44,363 nt of DNA from Herbaspirillum sp. Sphag64 (GCF_014192645.1 NZ_JACHYE010000019.1:1-44363), one strand, 5' to 3'; numbered from the stretch's first letter, positions 31,237 to 41,718 are shown. The notes: a model not told the origin generated them from the sequence alone. Translations and numbers: made by a program.

Positions 31237-32094
31237 CTACTGGCTCAGCATCGGATAGGTGAATCCAATGAAATGGACGGTGTTCAAAAGAAGGTGCAGT
31301 CCGATCGAACTTTCGATTTTCTGCGTGCGCTGGAAGGCAATTGCATAGCCGACCCCTGCCAAAGTGGCCACCGCCGCATAGCGCCAGCCACCAGCCAGGT
31401 GCGCCAGGCCGAATAACAGCGCTGAAATGCCAACACACGCAGCCTGGCTACGCATAAAACGCTGTAGCTGTCCCTGGATGAAGCCACGAAAGAAGGCTTC
31501 TTCGGCGATCACGGTGAAAAAGAGATTGATCCAGAGAAACAGCCCGGTGACAGCGGGTAGCTTTAGTTCGGGGCGTATCAGATCTAGCAGGCACGCACCA
31601 CCCATGGCAGCAGCAATTGTCCACATGGCTAGCCAGCGGATTTCGCCACGAGTGTGCGCCAGTTCACGCCACGACTGGCAGCGTTTGCAAAACAAAGCCA
31701 GCATAATCAATCCTGCACCCGCCTTATCGATATTGGCATACAGCGTTAACGGCACGGCGTCGGCTGACAGACGGGTGGCAGAAATCAGAATGGGATTATT
31801 GAAGCCTGGCCAGCGATGCAGCGCCAATGCCAGGGCCAGCATGATGGTCAGTACCATGCAGATGGATTTTTTCCATCCGGCCAGGAGCGAGCTGGTTGCT
31901 CGAGAGGCAATCAACCACAGCAGCCCCAAGCCGAGTAATCCCATTGGTGTCAGAAACTGGTAGTACAACGCACTTGCAGCGGCCACCAGTGCCAACGGTA
32001 TCCAGACTAAGAACTGGCGCTGATTGTTCACGTTGATCGGTGCGAGCCAGACACTTGCGATAGTGAGCGTCAGTAAGCAGATGGATAAGATCAT
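31237..32094 (-). CDS. CPBP-family intramembrane metalloprotease
   Basis: A 285-residue membrane protein with about eight hydrophobic segments. CPBP/Abi motifs: EEAFFRG (Glu198, Glu199, Arg203), then FGLAHLAGG (His232) and HLLLNTVHF (His267, Asn271). The family includes the CAAX protease Rce1 and bacterial bacteriocin-immunity proteins; bacterial substrates are mostly unknown. It is divergent from the solute-binding protein gene. Confidence 0.9.
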   Translation of the reverse strand: MILSICLLTLTIASVWLAPINVNNQRQFLVWIPLALVAAASALYYQFLTPMGLLGLGLLWLIASRATSSLLAGWKKSICMVLTIMLALALALHRWPGFNNPILISATRLSADAVPLTLYANIDKAGAGLIMLALFCKRCQSWRELAHTRGEIRWLAMWTIAAAMGGACLLDLIRPELKLPAVTGLFLWINLFFTVIAEEAFFRGFIQGQLQRFMRSQAACVGISALLFGLAHLAGGWRYAAVATLAGVGYAIAFQRTQKIESSIGLHLLLNTVHFIGFTYPMLSQ

Positions 32095-32280
32095 TCGTTG
32101 GGATACCTATTCAAAATATACGGTTTCAGTGAATATGTTGCGCATTTGACGTACGTCTGTGCAGCCTCCACTGAAGACAGGATGTGACCGTACTGGTAAA
32201 TTAAGCTGGCGTCTATTGTGGGTGGTAATTTATACATGTTGCTACCGTTACCTTGACTCTGACCCCAGCCTTCACCTTCA

Positions 32281-33150
32281 ATGCCGATGACACGAATTTT
32301 CTATGCCGCTGAGCGGCTCACACGTTTTCTTTTTCTCTATTGCCTGCTGGCCTGGCGCGCAGTGCCGATGGCACAGAGCGGATCTGCCATCGATGCCGCT
32401 GGCGTTTCGGCGATGCCTGTGGATGCATCGCTGGTCGGTGCGTTTGCCCCTGAGGGAACCTTGCGGGCAGCAATCAATCTGGGCAATCCTGTGTTGGCCA
32501 GTCTCGATACCCTCACCGGCAAGCCGGTCGGCGTATCGGTCGACCTGGCGCAGGAACTGGCACGCCGACTTGGCGTTGGGTTGGAACTGGTAGCGGTGCC
32601 GGCAGCCGGAGCATCCGTTGAGAAGGTGGTGCAGGGGCAGGCCGACATCGGATTTTTTGCGATTGATCCCTTGCGTGGGGAGCAAATCAGTTTTACCGCC
32701 CCCTATGTGTTGATTGAAGGCTATTACGCAGTGCGAACTGCGTCAACGATTACCAGTAATGCCGAGGTTGATCGGCCAGGGGTTACCGTCGCCGTCGGCA
32801 AAGGTAGTGCTTATGATCTGTTCCTGAGCCGCGAACTGCGGCAGGCAAGGATTGTGCGCATGCCGACGTCGCCGGCCGTCGTGCCAGAATTTCTGGAGCA
32901 GCATCTGACGGTTGCTGCTGGCGTGCGGCAACAGCTTGAACGGGATGCGGCACGTTTGGGTGGCTTACGGATTCTGGATCAACGCTTCATGGTGATTCGC
33001 CAGGCCATGGGTATTCCAAAGGCGCGCGGTGAGGCTGCCAGCCGCTATCTCTCAGCATTTGTCGAGCAGATGAAGGCGTCGGGCTTTGTTGCTGCCTCAC
33101 TGGCGCGGCATCAGATTGATGGTGCCATCGTCGCCGGTCCCAACGATTGA
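32281..33150 (+). CDS. Family-3 ABC solute-binding protein
   Basis: A 289-residue protein with a signal-like hydrophobic start (about residues 12-31). Motifs of the polar-amino-acid-binding family: GTLRAAINLGNPV, PVGVSVDLAQELARRLGV, GQADIGFFAIDPLRGEQISFTAPY and VGKGSAYDLFLSREL. Such proteins bind amino acids or small organic acids in the periplasm. No ABC permease or ATPase gene is adjacent. ATG 32281 has no clear ribosome-binding site, so the start is uncertain. It converges with a broken oxidoreductase gene. Confidence 0.85.
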   Translation: MPMTRIFYAAERLTRFLFLYCLLAWRAVPMAQSGSAIDAAGVSAMPVDASLVGAFAPEGTLRAAINLGNPVLASLDTLTGKPVGVSVDLAQELARRLGVGLELVAVPAAGASVEKVVQGQADIGFFAIDPLRGEQISFTAPYVLIEGYYAVRTASTITSNAEVDRPGVTVAVGKGSAYDLFLSRELRQARIVRMPTSPAVVPEFLEQHLTVAAGVRQQLERDAARLGGLRILDQRFMVIRQAMGIPKARGEAASRYLSAFVEQMKASGFVAASLARHQIDGAIVAGPND

Positions 33151-33184
33151 TGCTGCTAGGTCGAGGAAAATCATTGTCCGGCGT

Positions 33185-34291
33185 CTAGCGGATTCGAATT
33201 TTAAGTAGAACGTTCTCGGCGATGGCCAGTGATGAGGTCAATCCTGGCGATTCGATGCCAAACAGATTCACTAGCCCCGGCACGCCGTGCTCCGATGGCC
33301 CCTGAATCATGAAGTCGGCGGGAGGTTCGCCCGGACCTGAAAGCTTGGGACGAATACCTGCATAGCCAGGCTGTAGTGCACCGTCTGGAAGTGCTGGCCA
33401 GTATTGTCGGATAGCCGCATAGAAACTGTCCGCCCGACGTGGATCAACTTGATAGTCAATATGTTCGGTCCACTCAACATCTGGGCCGAAACGTGCCTGA
33501 CCACCCAAATCAATAGTTAAATGTACTCCCAGTCCACCAGGTTCCGGGATGGGATAAATCAGGCGTGAAAAAGGTGAGCGGCCAGAAAGACTGTAGTAAT
33601 TACACTTGGCTAGATGGAGCCTTGGTATTTTGTCTGAATCGAGTCCCGTTAAGGTATGGGCAATCTGTTGTGCCTGCAGGCCAGCGCAGTTGATGACAAT
33701 ATCCGCACATAGTGTCGTTGGTTGCTGTCCGGTAATTTACAATGTGATGCCGTTTGTAGAAGAACTTCCGGCAATTACTGGCGAGGCAAATGCAAGCACG
33801 CCACCGGCGGCTTCGCAGTCAGCCTGAAGCGATAGCATAAAGGCGTGACTATCGACGATTCCGGTACTACTGCTATGCAGTGCTGCTACACAAGAAAGTT
33901 GCGGTTCGCTCTTGCAGGCATGTGTACCTGATAGCATCTCGAGCCCGTCCACGCCGTTGTTTCGACCTGCCATGTGCAGATCTTCGAGCAAAGCAATTTG
34001 TTGTGTTGAAGTCGCGACAATGAATTTTCCACATCGTGCATGAGCTATTCCACGCGCTTCGCAGTAGTCATATAGTAGATCTCTTCCACGCACACATAGC
34101 TGTGCCTTGAGTGAATTGGGCGGGTAGTAAATGCCTGCATGCACCACCTCGCTGTTGCGCGAGCTTATACCTGTACCAATAGCGGGTTCGCTTTCAATGA
34201 CAACCGTTTCCAGTCCGCGTTGTGCTAGTGCGCGCGCGATTGCAAGACCCACAACCCCAGCACCGATCACAATACAATCAACTTTTTCCAT
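33185..34291 (-). pseudogene. FAD-dependent oxidoreductase (L-2-hydroxyglutarate-oxidase-like), broken by one stop codon
   Basis: The N-terminal part (184 residues) has the Rossmann FAD motif [18 protein letters not shown], then [20 protein letters not shown] and GKFIVATS, as in LhgO/YgaF-type oxidases. An in-frame TAA at 33737-33739 interrupts it. Beyond the stop the same frame continues without gaps: [40 protein letters not shown] and GYAGIRPKL, ending at 33185. Joined, the frame has 368 sense codons, close to family length. So this is one gene with a single nonsense change, which could be a true pseudogene, a strain-specific mutation or a sequencing error. Confidence 0.85.
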
Positions 34292-34454
34292 TCAAAACGA
34301 TCCTCTGCACATGAATCTGCGTTTCGCTCTTCATATAATTTCGTTAAGTGCGCAATTCTAACTTCGTAAGTGATAGCCATCATGCCACTTGATTCGATTT
34401 TGGCTATGCAGTTGATTGCATCCGGACAGTAGACATTATTGCTGGCAACGTTGG

Positions 34455-34505
34455 TGAAAAAAACGCCTGCGCTACCAATAACGGGTTACGCAGGCATATT
34501 TTTTT
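34455..34505. terminator. Bidirectional intrinsic terminator
   Basis: GCCTGCG (34465-34471) pairs with CGCAGGC (34489-34495), extended by an inner TACC/GGTTA pairing. A-run on the left and T-run on the right make it work on both strands; it terminates the minus-strand chemoreceptor gene ending at 34543. Confidence 0.8.
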
Positions 34506-34542
34506 ACGACAGACGTTAAATCGGTGCCGCTGGAGCGGTTAG

Positions 34543-36540
34543 CTAAAACTCTTCCCAAGAGTTGTCGTCAGTAGCCGCTTCCTTCCTGCCTGCCTTGGGC
34601 ACGCTCACGGCCTTGCTCTCGGGAGCAGGCTTGGGCTTAGCTGGGGCTGTCTTGGTCGAGGCTGCAGCAGGTTTGTTCTTAAGTGCGGCAACCGATGGCG
34701 TGATGTCGACCGTCCGTTTGACTTCCGGCTTTCTCACCGGCGCTGCTTGGGCGTGATCGTGTAGTTTGAAACCTGCAACAGCCTTGGCCAGATTGGCTGC
34801 CTGCTCCTGCAGGGATTGCGCCGCTGCCGCTGCCTGTTCGACCAGTGCAGCATTTTGTTGTGTTGCCTGATCCATCATGGTGATCGCCCGACCAATTTCA
34901 CCGATACCGGCACTTTGCTCCTGGCTTGCGGCACTGATTTCTCCCACGATATCGGTTACCCGCCGCACGCTGGAAACCACTTCTGTCATCGTGCTACCTG
35001 CTTGTTCGACCAGCTGACTGCCAGCGTCGACCTCGCTGACCGAGGCATCAATGAGTACCTTGATTTCCTTGGCGGCAGTGGCGCTGCGTTGCGCCAGGCT
35101 GCGCACTTCAGAAGCGACAACGGCAAAACCACGGCCTTGTTCACCAGCCCGGGCCGCTTCGACCGCGGCATTGAGCGCCAGGATATTGGTCTGGAAGGCA
35201 ATTCCGTCAATCACGCTGATGATATCGACGATCTTGCGTGCCGAGGTATTGATGGAACCCATGGTATCGACCACCTGCGCGACCACGGCACCGCCTTGCG
35301 TTGCGACTTCCGAGGCAGAGACAGCCAGCTGATTGGCCTGGCGCGCGTTATCGGCATTTTGTTTCACGGTGGATGTCAATTGCTCCATTGCCGAGGCTGT
35401 TTCTTCCAGTGAGCCCGCTTGCTGTTCAGTACGCCCTGACAAGTCGAGATTGCCGCTGGCGATTTCGCCGGATGAGGTTTTGACGGACTCGCTGGCATCA
35501 CGGATTTGTCGCAAGGTGCCTGCGATTTTTTCGACAAAGCTGTTGAAGGAACTGGCAATCTGAGCCAACTCATCATTGCCGTGGGTGTCGATACGACGTG
35601 TCAGGTCACCTTCGCCAGAAGCAATATCCTCCAGCGCATCACGGACCACGCCGAGTCGTTTGAGCAATCCGGTGATGGTCAAGGTCAAGAGGAGTGCGGC
35701 TGCAGCAATGGCCAATATAGCTGCCACTGCCGAGGTAGTCATCAGCGCACGAATCGAGTGGGTTGCTTCACCGTAGTTTGTTGCTACCGCCAGTGACCAG
35801 TCGGTGCCGTCAATTGGATGCACATACAGCAGATACCGTACGCCGTTGAGTGTGATTTCACCCCCTTGGCTGAAGGAAGCAAGACTCTGTGCCGTCAGGG
35901 CCGGGTCGAGTGCCGAAATAGGTTTGAGTGCCAATTCTTTGTTGGGATGCGTGATGATAACGCCATTCTTGTCGACAATGAAGGCAAAACTGTTGGGGGT
36001 TGGTTTGATGCCAGCGACATTGCGCACGACGGTGTCAAGCACGACATCCGAGCCGAGCACCGCCTTGAGGTCGTTCTTGTCGCCCACGGGCTCGGCAAAG
36101 GTGACGACCAGTTTGCCGGTGGTGGCATCAACATAGGGAGCAGTCAATACCGGAGTGCCTGCATCCACGGCCTGTTTGTACCAAGGGCGAGCAGTCGGAT
36201 CATAGCCTGCTGGCATGGGATGCGGCGACAGCATGCGTTTATCGGGATAGCCAATGTAGGCATCATCAAATGCCCCTGCTTCCTTGGCTTCCAGAACGGC
36301 TGGAAGTGGATCTGATTGTTTGAGTGCCTGCTTCATGGCGCTAGTGATGGTGCGCTTGCTGCGGACCCATTCAACGATATTGGCAGCGTGAGTCTCTGTC
36401 AGTTGAGCCATCTGGGTGTGTAGCGTCTCTAGCGTATCGCTTCTGACACTGATGATATTGGCCGCGCTGAGCGCGATCATGGCAAATGCCACAATCAACG
36501 CGCAGATCACGATGAGCTTGGTGCGCAATGAGGACAGCAT
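34543..36540 (-). CDS. dCache-domain chemoreceptor, predicted amino-acid sensor, with C-terminal pentapeptide
   Basis: A 665-residue chemoreceptor, ATG 36540 with GGGGAG six bases before it. TM1 about 8-30; periplasmic dCache domain about 32-270; TM2 about 275-300; HAMP; signalling hairpin ([20 protein letters not shown]). The ligand pocket has Tyr113, Arg118, Trp120, Tyr121 (YDPTARPWY) and Asp165 (LGSDVV), matching the residues and spacing of the dCache_1AA amino-acid-binding motif known from PctA-type receptors. A Pro/Ala/Lys-rich linker (about 585-655) leads to the terminal pentapeptide SWEEF, an xWxxF CheR/CheB docking sequence. It should therefore mediate amino-acid taxis and be adaptation-competent. 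Confidence 0.95.
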   Translation of the reverse strand: MLSSLRTKLIVICALIVAFAMIALSAANIISVRSDTLETLHTQMAQLTETHAANIVEWVRSKRTITSAMKQALKQSDPLPAVLEAKEAGAFDDAYIGYPDKRMLSPHPMPAGYDPTARPWYKQAVDAGTPVLTAPYVDATTGKLVVTFAEPVGDKNDLKAVLGSDVVLDTVVRNVAGIKPTPNSFAFIVDKNGVIITHPNKELALKPISALDPALTAQSLASFSQGGEITLNGVRYLLYVHPIDGTDWSLAVATNYGEATHSIRALMTTSAVAAILAIAAAALLLTLTITGLLKRLGVVRDALEDIASGEGDLTRRIDTHGNDELAQIASSFNSFVEKIAGTLRQIRDASESVKTSSGEIASGNLDLSGRTEQQAGSLEETASAMEQLTSTVKQNADNARQANQLAVSASEVATQGGAVVAQVVDTMGSINTSARKIVDIISVIDGIAFQTNILALNAAVEAARAGEQGRGFAVVASEVRSLAQRSATAAKEIKVLIDASVSEVDAGSQLVEQAGSTMTEVVSSVRRVTDIVGEISAASQEQSAGIGEIGRAITMMDQATQQNAALVEQAAAAAQSLQEQAANLAKAVAGFKLHDHAQAAPVRKPEVKRTVDITPSVAALKNKPAAASTKTAPAKPKPAPESKAVSVPKAGRKEAATDDNSWEEF

Positions 36541-37093
36541 GGATTCTCCCCTGAGTGAACGAAATAGTCGAACCCGCGCTGCCCGTGACGGCGGTAGCGC
36601 GACGTAGATAAAACGTGTCTGAGGCGGAGGCGTCGCGATTCATTTGTTCGCAATCTTTATCGCTCAGGTAAAGCAGTCAACCAACAAATCAGAATTTAGC
36701 GCGGGGGAGCAATAAAATTCTGGTAAGCAATCGAAATTAATCTGCTGTTAAACCCACTCTTGCTGAGAAGAGTGCCACAGGTTTATTGATTTATCCACAA
36801 CCAGCGGGGATAAATCATTCCTTTTTACAACTGTTGTTATTCGATGAAATGCCATGTTCGAGGGCGTACCAGGAAGGAGCGGTGGCTTTTGCAGCGCGGG
36901 AGGCTAAGAGGCTGTTGCGAAATTACCGTGGCGTTGTTGCGGCCCCTTGTCGTACTAATCGTACTAATCGTACTGTCTGCGTCACCGCGCCTCGCCACGC
37001 TATTTTCGCAACAACCTCTCAGTAACCTGGCTGGAGGGCGCGTGCCCCGTGTCAGGGTTGACTACGGGGCGCGGTGCTACAGGTTTTTTATGG
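36541..37093. other. Intergenic region with inverted-repeat element
   Basis: Promoter side of the dCache receptor (near 36541-36700) and downstream side of the efflux operon. It contains the inverted-repeat element described separately (36906-37020). Open frames here have no ribosome-binding sites or family match. Confidence 0.5.
36906..37020. repeat. 115-base element with 28-base inverted repeats and CGTACTAAT tandem
   Basis: The left arm 36906-36933 and right arm 36993-37020 pair over about 25 of 28 positions (core GTTGCGAAA/TTTCGCAAC and CGTGGCG/CGCCACG). Between them CGTACTAAT occurs twice in tandem and then CGTACT (36951-36974). It looks like a small non-autonomous transposable element or a repetitive intergenic palindrome. 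As RNA it would form a very long hairpin. Confidence 0.65.
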
Positions 37094-38572
37094 CTATTGC
37101 GTACTACCACCATCCCGGTTTTCTTCATGATCAATACCCATGGCCTGGAACAGGGTTGCGGTATCGGCAAGACGCGCAGCCGTGGCGCGAATCTCAGTCA
37201 GACGAGCATTATGGAACTGCTTCTCGCTAGCGCGTGCCGTGCCAGGTGCGATCGCGCCTAGTGCCAATCGCCGTTGCGCGTCATGCCAGCTTCGCTCGCT
37301 GTGTTGCCGGGCATTGCCGGCGGCCTGTACCGTATCGGCATCATGCGTCAGTGCGCTGAGGCTATCGGCAACATTCTGAAAAGCATTCAGAACGGTTTGC
37401 CGGTAATTATCCTGGGCTGCCTCAAAGGCATCATGAGCGGCGCGCTTCTTGGCTTGCAGTGCGCCACCATGAAACAGCGGATGGGTTAATGAGCTGCCAA
37501 TGCCCCACACCGCGCCTGCACCGCCGATAGCAGATGGCCAGGTAAAACCGGCTTGACCAAAAGAGGCGCTGATCGACAGGCTTGGATAGAGCTGGGCGGT
37601 AGCAACAGCTTCCTCTGCGCCTGCCACCTTGAGTGCAGCATCGGCGGCAAGAATGTCAGGACGCTGGCGTAGCAGGTCTGACGGGATGGATATCGGGATG
37701 TTGGCTGGCAGTGTCACACTCGCCAGGTCCAGATCTGGCGGTGCAGCATCCGGTGTGCGTCCCATCAGTACTGCCAGCGCATGACGGGTAGCTTGCCACT
37801 GTGCCTGTAGCGAAGGCAGACTGGTGCGTAGTGACTCCGCATTGGTTTGTGCTGCCAGTACATCATCCTGAGAAGAAGCTCCTAATGCATGTCGTTGCTG
37901 TGCTTCAGCCGCATCGGCATCGGCCAGCGCGATCAGGCGTTGCGTGGCTTCTACCTGTGCCTTCAAGGCTGCACTATTGATGGCAGCAATGACCAGATTG
38001 GCGGCGACGGTACGGCGTGCCGCATCAAGCTGGTAAGACTGCGCATCAATTTGTGCTGCCAGGGCAGAATTGGCATAGCGAGCCACACCAAACAGGTCAA
38101 ATGTATAACTGGCACTGATCTCGCCGGCAAAGGTGTTGTAGAGGTTGGTTGGAGTACCAAGATTGGGTAAGCCCAAAGCCCGCTGGCGATTGCTTTGCAA
38201 AGTGGCATCCACGCTGGGCAGTAATGTCTCGCCAATTTGTGCCCGCAGCTGTTCACGTGCACCTTGCAGATTGTGCTGTGCCTGCGTCAGTGTGTGATTG
38301 TTGCGCAAGGCTTCATCAATCCATGCGGATAACGGCGCGCATTGGAACGCTTGCCACCATTGCGGGATCAGGCGCTCACCCAGCGCAAAATGTTGTTGCG
38401 CACCTTCCGGGCCAACCACCTGCGGTGTGGTGTTTACGCCGTACTGTTGCGGTTGCGGCATGCTCGGTGCCTCAGCGTTAGGACCCATGGTGCAGGCGGC
38501 CAGCGCCAGACTGGTCAGTACTGGCAACAGTGCGATGGATACGGACTTTCTGGCGCGAGTGTGGGTACGCAT
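37094..38572 (-). CDS. RND efflux outer-membrane channel lipoprotein (NodT/OprM family)
   Basis: A 492-residue TolC-like channel. The signal peptide ends in a lipobox (LALAAC, Cys27), so it is lipid-anchored in the outer membrane. Two outer-membrane efflux repeats are seen, with the OprM-type phrases PQWWQAFQC, ADAALKVAGAEEAVATAQLYPSLSIS and SSLTHPLFHGG. Its ATG overlaps the last base of the pump gene's stop (TGATG). Third gene of the tripartite efflux operon (adaptor, pump, channel). The 3' end is followed by the 36906-37020 element. Confidence 0.93.
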   Translation of the reverse strand: MRTHTRARKSVSIALLPVLTSLALAACTMGPNAEAPSMPQPQQYGVNTTPQVVGPEGAQQHFALGERLIPQWWQAFQCAPLSAWIDEALRNNHTLTQAQHNLQGAREQLRAQIGETLLPSVDATLQSNRQRALGLPNLGTPTNLYNTFAGEISASYTFDLFGVARYANSALAAQIDAQSYQLDAARRTVAANLVIAAINSAALKAQVEATQRLIALADADAAEAQQRHALGASSQDDVLAAQTNAESLRTSLPSLQAQWQATRHALAVLMGRTPDAAPPDLDLASVTLPANIPISIPSDLLRQRPDILAADAALKVAGAEEAVATAQLYPSLSISASFGQAGFTWPSAIGGAGAVWGIGSSLTHPLFHGGALQAKKRAAHDAFEAAQDNYRQTVLNAFQNVADSLSALTHDADTVQAAGNARQHSERSWHDAQRRLALGAIAPGTARASEKQFHNARLTEIRATAARLADTATLFQAMGIDHEENRDGGSTQ

Positions 38573-41500
38573 CAGTGGCTCCCTTCAGGTGTTGCGCCGG
38601 TACCATTTTGGTCGGCATGGTGCGTTTCTGTCGGTTTGACGCGGTAGCACAAGGCATACAGCGCAGGCAGATAAAACAGGGTGAGGATGGTGGCAACGGT
38701 GATACCCCCCATCAGCGCAGTCGCCATTGGTCCAAAGAAGTTGCTGCGCAGGAGCGGAATCAGCGCCAGAACGGCGGCTGCCGCAGTCAAGGTAATCGGG
38801 CGGAAACGTCGCACAGTGGCACCGACAATAGCATCAAAGCGACCGCGTCCGGCACGGATATCCTGATCAATCTGGTCCACCAGGATCACCGAATTGCGCA
38901 TGATGATGCCCAACATGGCGATGGTGCCGAGCATTGCAACAAAACCGAACGGTTTGTGGAATAACAGCAAGGCTGCGACCACGCCAATCATTCCCAATGG
39001 CGCAGTCAGCACCACCATGATGACCCGACCGAAGCTTTGCAATTGCACCATCAGCAGCACCAGCACCGCGATCAGCATCAATGGCATCTGCGCTGCAATG
39101 GATGACTGACCCTTGGCACTTTCTTCGACTGAGCCGCCGATTTGAATCCGATAGCCAACCGGCAGTTGGGTACGCAATGTGCTCAGTTTGGTATCAATCG
39201 CATTGGTCACGTCAATGCCTTGCACACCGCTGACTACATCCGCCTGCACCGTGATGGTGGATTGTCGGTCACGTTCCCAGATGACGCCATATTCCAGGTC
39301 ATAGCGCACGTGTCCGAGTGTCGCCAGCGGCACAGCCCCATTGGCGGTTGGCATGGCCAGTGTTTCCAGGCGCGAGGGATCAACCCGTTCCATTTTGGGT
39401 GCGCGCAGATCAATGCTGATGAGTTTGTCGCGCTGACGGAACTGGGTCACCGTGTAACCAGAGAGTTGCATGGCCAGGAAGTTGGCAATCTGTTCAGAGC
39501 TGACTCCCAACTCTGCCGCACGTTGTTGATCGACCTCAAAGCTGGCGGAGCGTTGTGCCGGCTCATCCCAGTCCAGCTGTACGTTCTGTGTGCGGGGTTC
39601 CTGGCGGATTTGTGCTGCGACCTTCTCGGCGATGGCTCGTACCTCATCGATCTTGTCACCACTGACGCGGAACTGCACCGGGAAGCCGACAGGTGGCCCG
39701 TTTTCCAGGCGCGTCAGACGGGTGCGCAGGCCACCGAATTGCTCACGCAAAGGTGCGTCGAGCGACTTGGCCAGTTTTTCGCGGTCTTCTACGGACCTCG
39801 TGGTGACCACAAATTGCGCAAAGTTGGCACTCGGCAGTTGCTGATCCAGCGGCAGATAAAAACGTGGTGCACCGGTACCGACGAAGTTGATTACATGGTC
39901 CACTTCCGGACGGCCTTTAAGTAGCGCTTCCATCCGGATCGCTTCCCGCTGGGTTGCTTCGAACGATGCGCGTTCCGGCAGACGTAAATCAATCAGCAAT
40001 TCAGGACGGTCCGAGCTGGGGAAGAACTGCTGTGGCACCAGGCCAAATGCGGCCATGGCACCGACGAACAATAGTGCTGTTGCCAGCACGACGCGACCAC
40101 GATGGATCACGCACCATGACACCACACGCCGCAAGCGCTGGTAGACACGGGTCTGATAGATCGGATGGTCATGGTCCTCTTCATGCGGCCCATCCTCATG
40201 CACTTCCTGCTGGTCAGCACCCGGTTTCTCTTTGAGGATGTGATATCCCAGTAGTGGAATCAGGATCACTGCAGCGAGCCAGGAAACAATCAGCGCGATG
40301 GCCGACACTTCAAAAATCGAGCGCGTATATTCGCCGGTGCTGGATTTGGCCATGGCAATCGGCAGAAAACCAGCCACGGTGACCAAGGTGCCGGTCAGCA
40401 TCGGAAAGGCGGTACTGATATAGGCGAAGGCAGCTGCTCGCGTGCGGTTCCAGCCTTGCTCCAGTTTGACCGCCATCATCTCGACTGCGATGATCGCATC
40501 ATCCACCAGCAGGCCCAATGCCAGTACCAGTGTTCCCAGCGACACCTTGTGCAAGCCAATATCGAACAGGTACATGAACAGTGCGGTAACTGCCAGCACA
40601 ATCGGGATCGAAATCACCACCACCATGCCAGTACGCAGACCCAGCGACAACAGACTGACGACCAGCACGATACCGACTGCCTCGGCAACGGCTTCCAGAA
40701 AATCATCGACCGAGCGCGCTACCGCATCCGGCATACTCGATACCGCGTTGAGCGTGAGTCCTGCTGGCAGGCGTTTGCGCAATGCCGTGGTCTGTTCATC
40801 CAGTGCACGACCAAGCCGGATCACGTCGCCGCCGGGTTGCATGGTCACGCCAATCCCCAGCACCGGTTTGCCATTGGAGCGCATCTCTTGTTGCTGCGGC
40901 TCGTCATAGCCAAAACGGATAGTGGCAATATCGCCCAATCTGAAACTGCGCCCATTGATGCGGATGAGCTTGTCGCTTATCGATTGCAGGTCAGTGAATT
41001 GACCGGTCGGGCGGACATATACCCGGTCATTGTCAGTCGTGATCAAGCCACCCGGTGCGACAACGTTCTGACTGCTGATCAGATCACCTAGCTGCTGGGG
41101 ATTGATTCCCAGGCGCGTCATCTGACTGTTCGAAATGTCGATATAGATATGCTGCTCACGGTCGCCAAAGTAATCGATCTTGCCGACACCCGGAACCTTC
41201 AACAGTTCGCCGCGCAACTGGTCGGCATAGTCATGCAACTGTGCCGGAGAAAAACCATCACCCTCAAGTGAGTAGATATTGGTATAGACATCGCCGAATT
41301 CATCATTGAAATACGGGCCCTTGACACCGCCAGGTAGGGTCCCGGCCATATCACCAACCTTTTTGCGGACCTGATACCAGGTTCCGGCAACCTGGCTGGC
41401 GGGTGCGCTGTCCTTGATCGTAAAGAAGAGTTGAGACTCTCCCGGGCGGGAATAACTGCGCAGGAAATCGACATCCGGCGTTTCCTGCAATTTACGGGCA

Positions 41501-41718
41501 ATGCGATCAGTAATCTGTTCCTGTACCTGGCGCGCAGTTGCTCCCGGCCAGTTGGTCTGGATCACCATGACCTTGAAGGTGAACGGGGGGTCTTCAGATT
41601 GCGAAAGATTATTGTAGGAACGAATGCCCAGCAAGGTCACCAGCGCGAGAATAAAGGTCACCAGCGCCTGATGTTGCAGGGTCCAGGAAGACAGGTTGAA
41701 ACGTCCTGAGCCACTCAT
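38572..41718 (-). CDS. RND multidrug efflux pump, inner-membrane permease (AcrB/HAE1-like)
   Basis: A 1048-residue pump with 12 membrane helices and two large periplasmic loops. The proton-relay pair Asp406/Asp407 in helix 4 (GLLVDDAIIAVEMM) is intact. The cytoplasmic loop after helix 6 (about 505-519) is unusually rich in His, Glu and Asp (HEDGPHEEDHDH). Overall it belongs to the VexF/MexK-like group of hydrophobic-drug pumps rather than classical heavy-metal CzcA, but the charged His cluster leaves metal binding open. Its start overlaps the adaptor's stop by four bases and its stop overlaps the channel start, so all three are translated from one mRNA. Confidence 0.95.
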   Translation of the reverse strand: MSGSGRFNLSSWTLQHQALVTFILALVTLLGIRSYNNLSQSEDPPFTFKVMVIQTNWPGATARQVQEQITDRIARKLQETPDVDFLRSYSRPGESQLFFTIKDSAPASQVAGTWYQVRKKVGDMAGTLPGGVKGPYFNDEFGDVYTNIYSLEGDGFSPAQLHDYADQLRGELLKVPGVGKIDYFGDREQHIYIDISNSQMTRLGINPQQLGDLISSQNVVAPGGLITTDNDRVYVRPTGQFTDLQSISDKLIRINGRSFRLGDIATIRFGYDEPQQQEMRSNGKPVLGIGVTMQPGGDVIRLGRALDEQTTALRKRLPAGLTLNAVSSMPDAVARSVDDFLEAVAEAVGIVLVVSLLSLGLRTGMVVVISIPIVLAVTALFMYLFDIGLHKVSLGTLVLALGLLVDDAIIAVEMMAVKLEQGWNRTRAAAFAYISTAFPMLTGTLVTVAGFLPIAMAKSSTGEYTRSIFEVSAIALIVSWLAAVILIPLLGYHILKEKPGADQQEVHEDGPHEEDHDHPIYQTRVYQRLRRVVSWCVIHRGRVVLATALLFVGAMAAFGLVPQQFFPSSDRPELLIDLRLPERASFEATQREAIRMEALLKGRPEVDHVINFVGTGAPRFYLPLDQQLPSANFAQFVVTTRSVEDREKLAKSLDAPLREQFGGLRTRLTRLENGPPVGFPVQFRVSGDKIDEVRAIAEKVAAQIRQEPRTQNVQLDWDEPAQRSASFEVDQQRAAELGVSSEQIANFLAMQLSGYTVTQFRQRDKLISIDLRAPKMERVDPSRLETLAMPTANGAVPLATLGHVRYDLEYGVIWERDRQSTITVQADVVSGVQGIDVTNAIDTKLSTLRTQLPVGYRIQIGGSVEESAKGQSSIAAQMPLMLIAVLVLLMVQLQSFGRVIMVVLTAPLGMIGVVAALLLFHKPFGFVAMLGTIAMLGIIMRNSVILVDQIDQDIRAGRGRFDAIVGATVRRFRPITLTAAAAVLALIPLLRSNFFGPMATALMGGITVATILTLFYLPALYALCYRVKPTETHHADQNGTGATPEGSH

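Noticed and set aside
36541..36700. FliA (sigma28) promoter before the dCache chemoreceptor
   Set aside because: GCGATAA is present, but no TAAA-type -35 element lies at the required distance.
36951..36974. CGTACTAAT tandem as a CRISPR or iteron origin
   Set aside because: Only two and a half nine-base copies, no Rep gene, no spacers.
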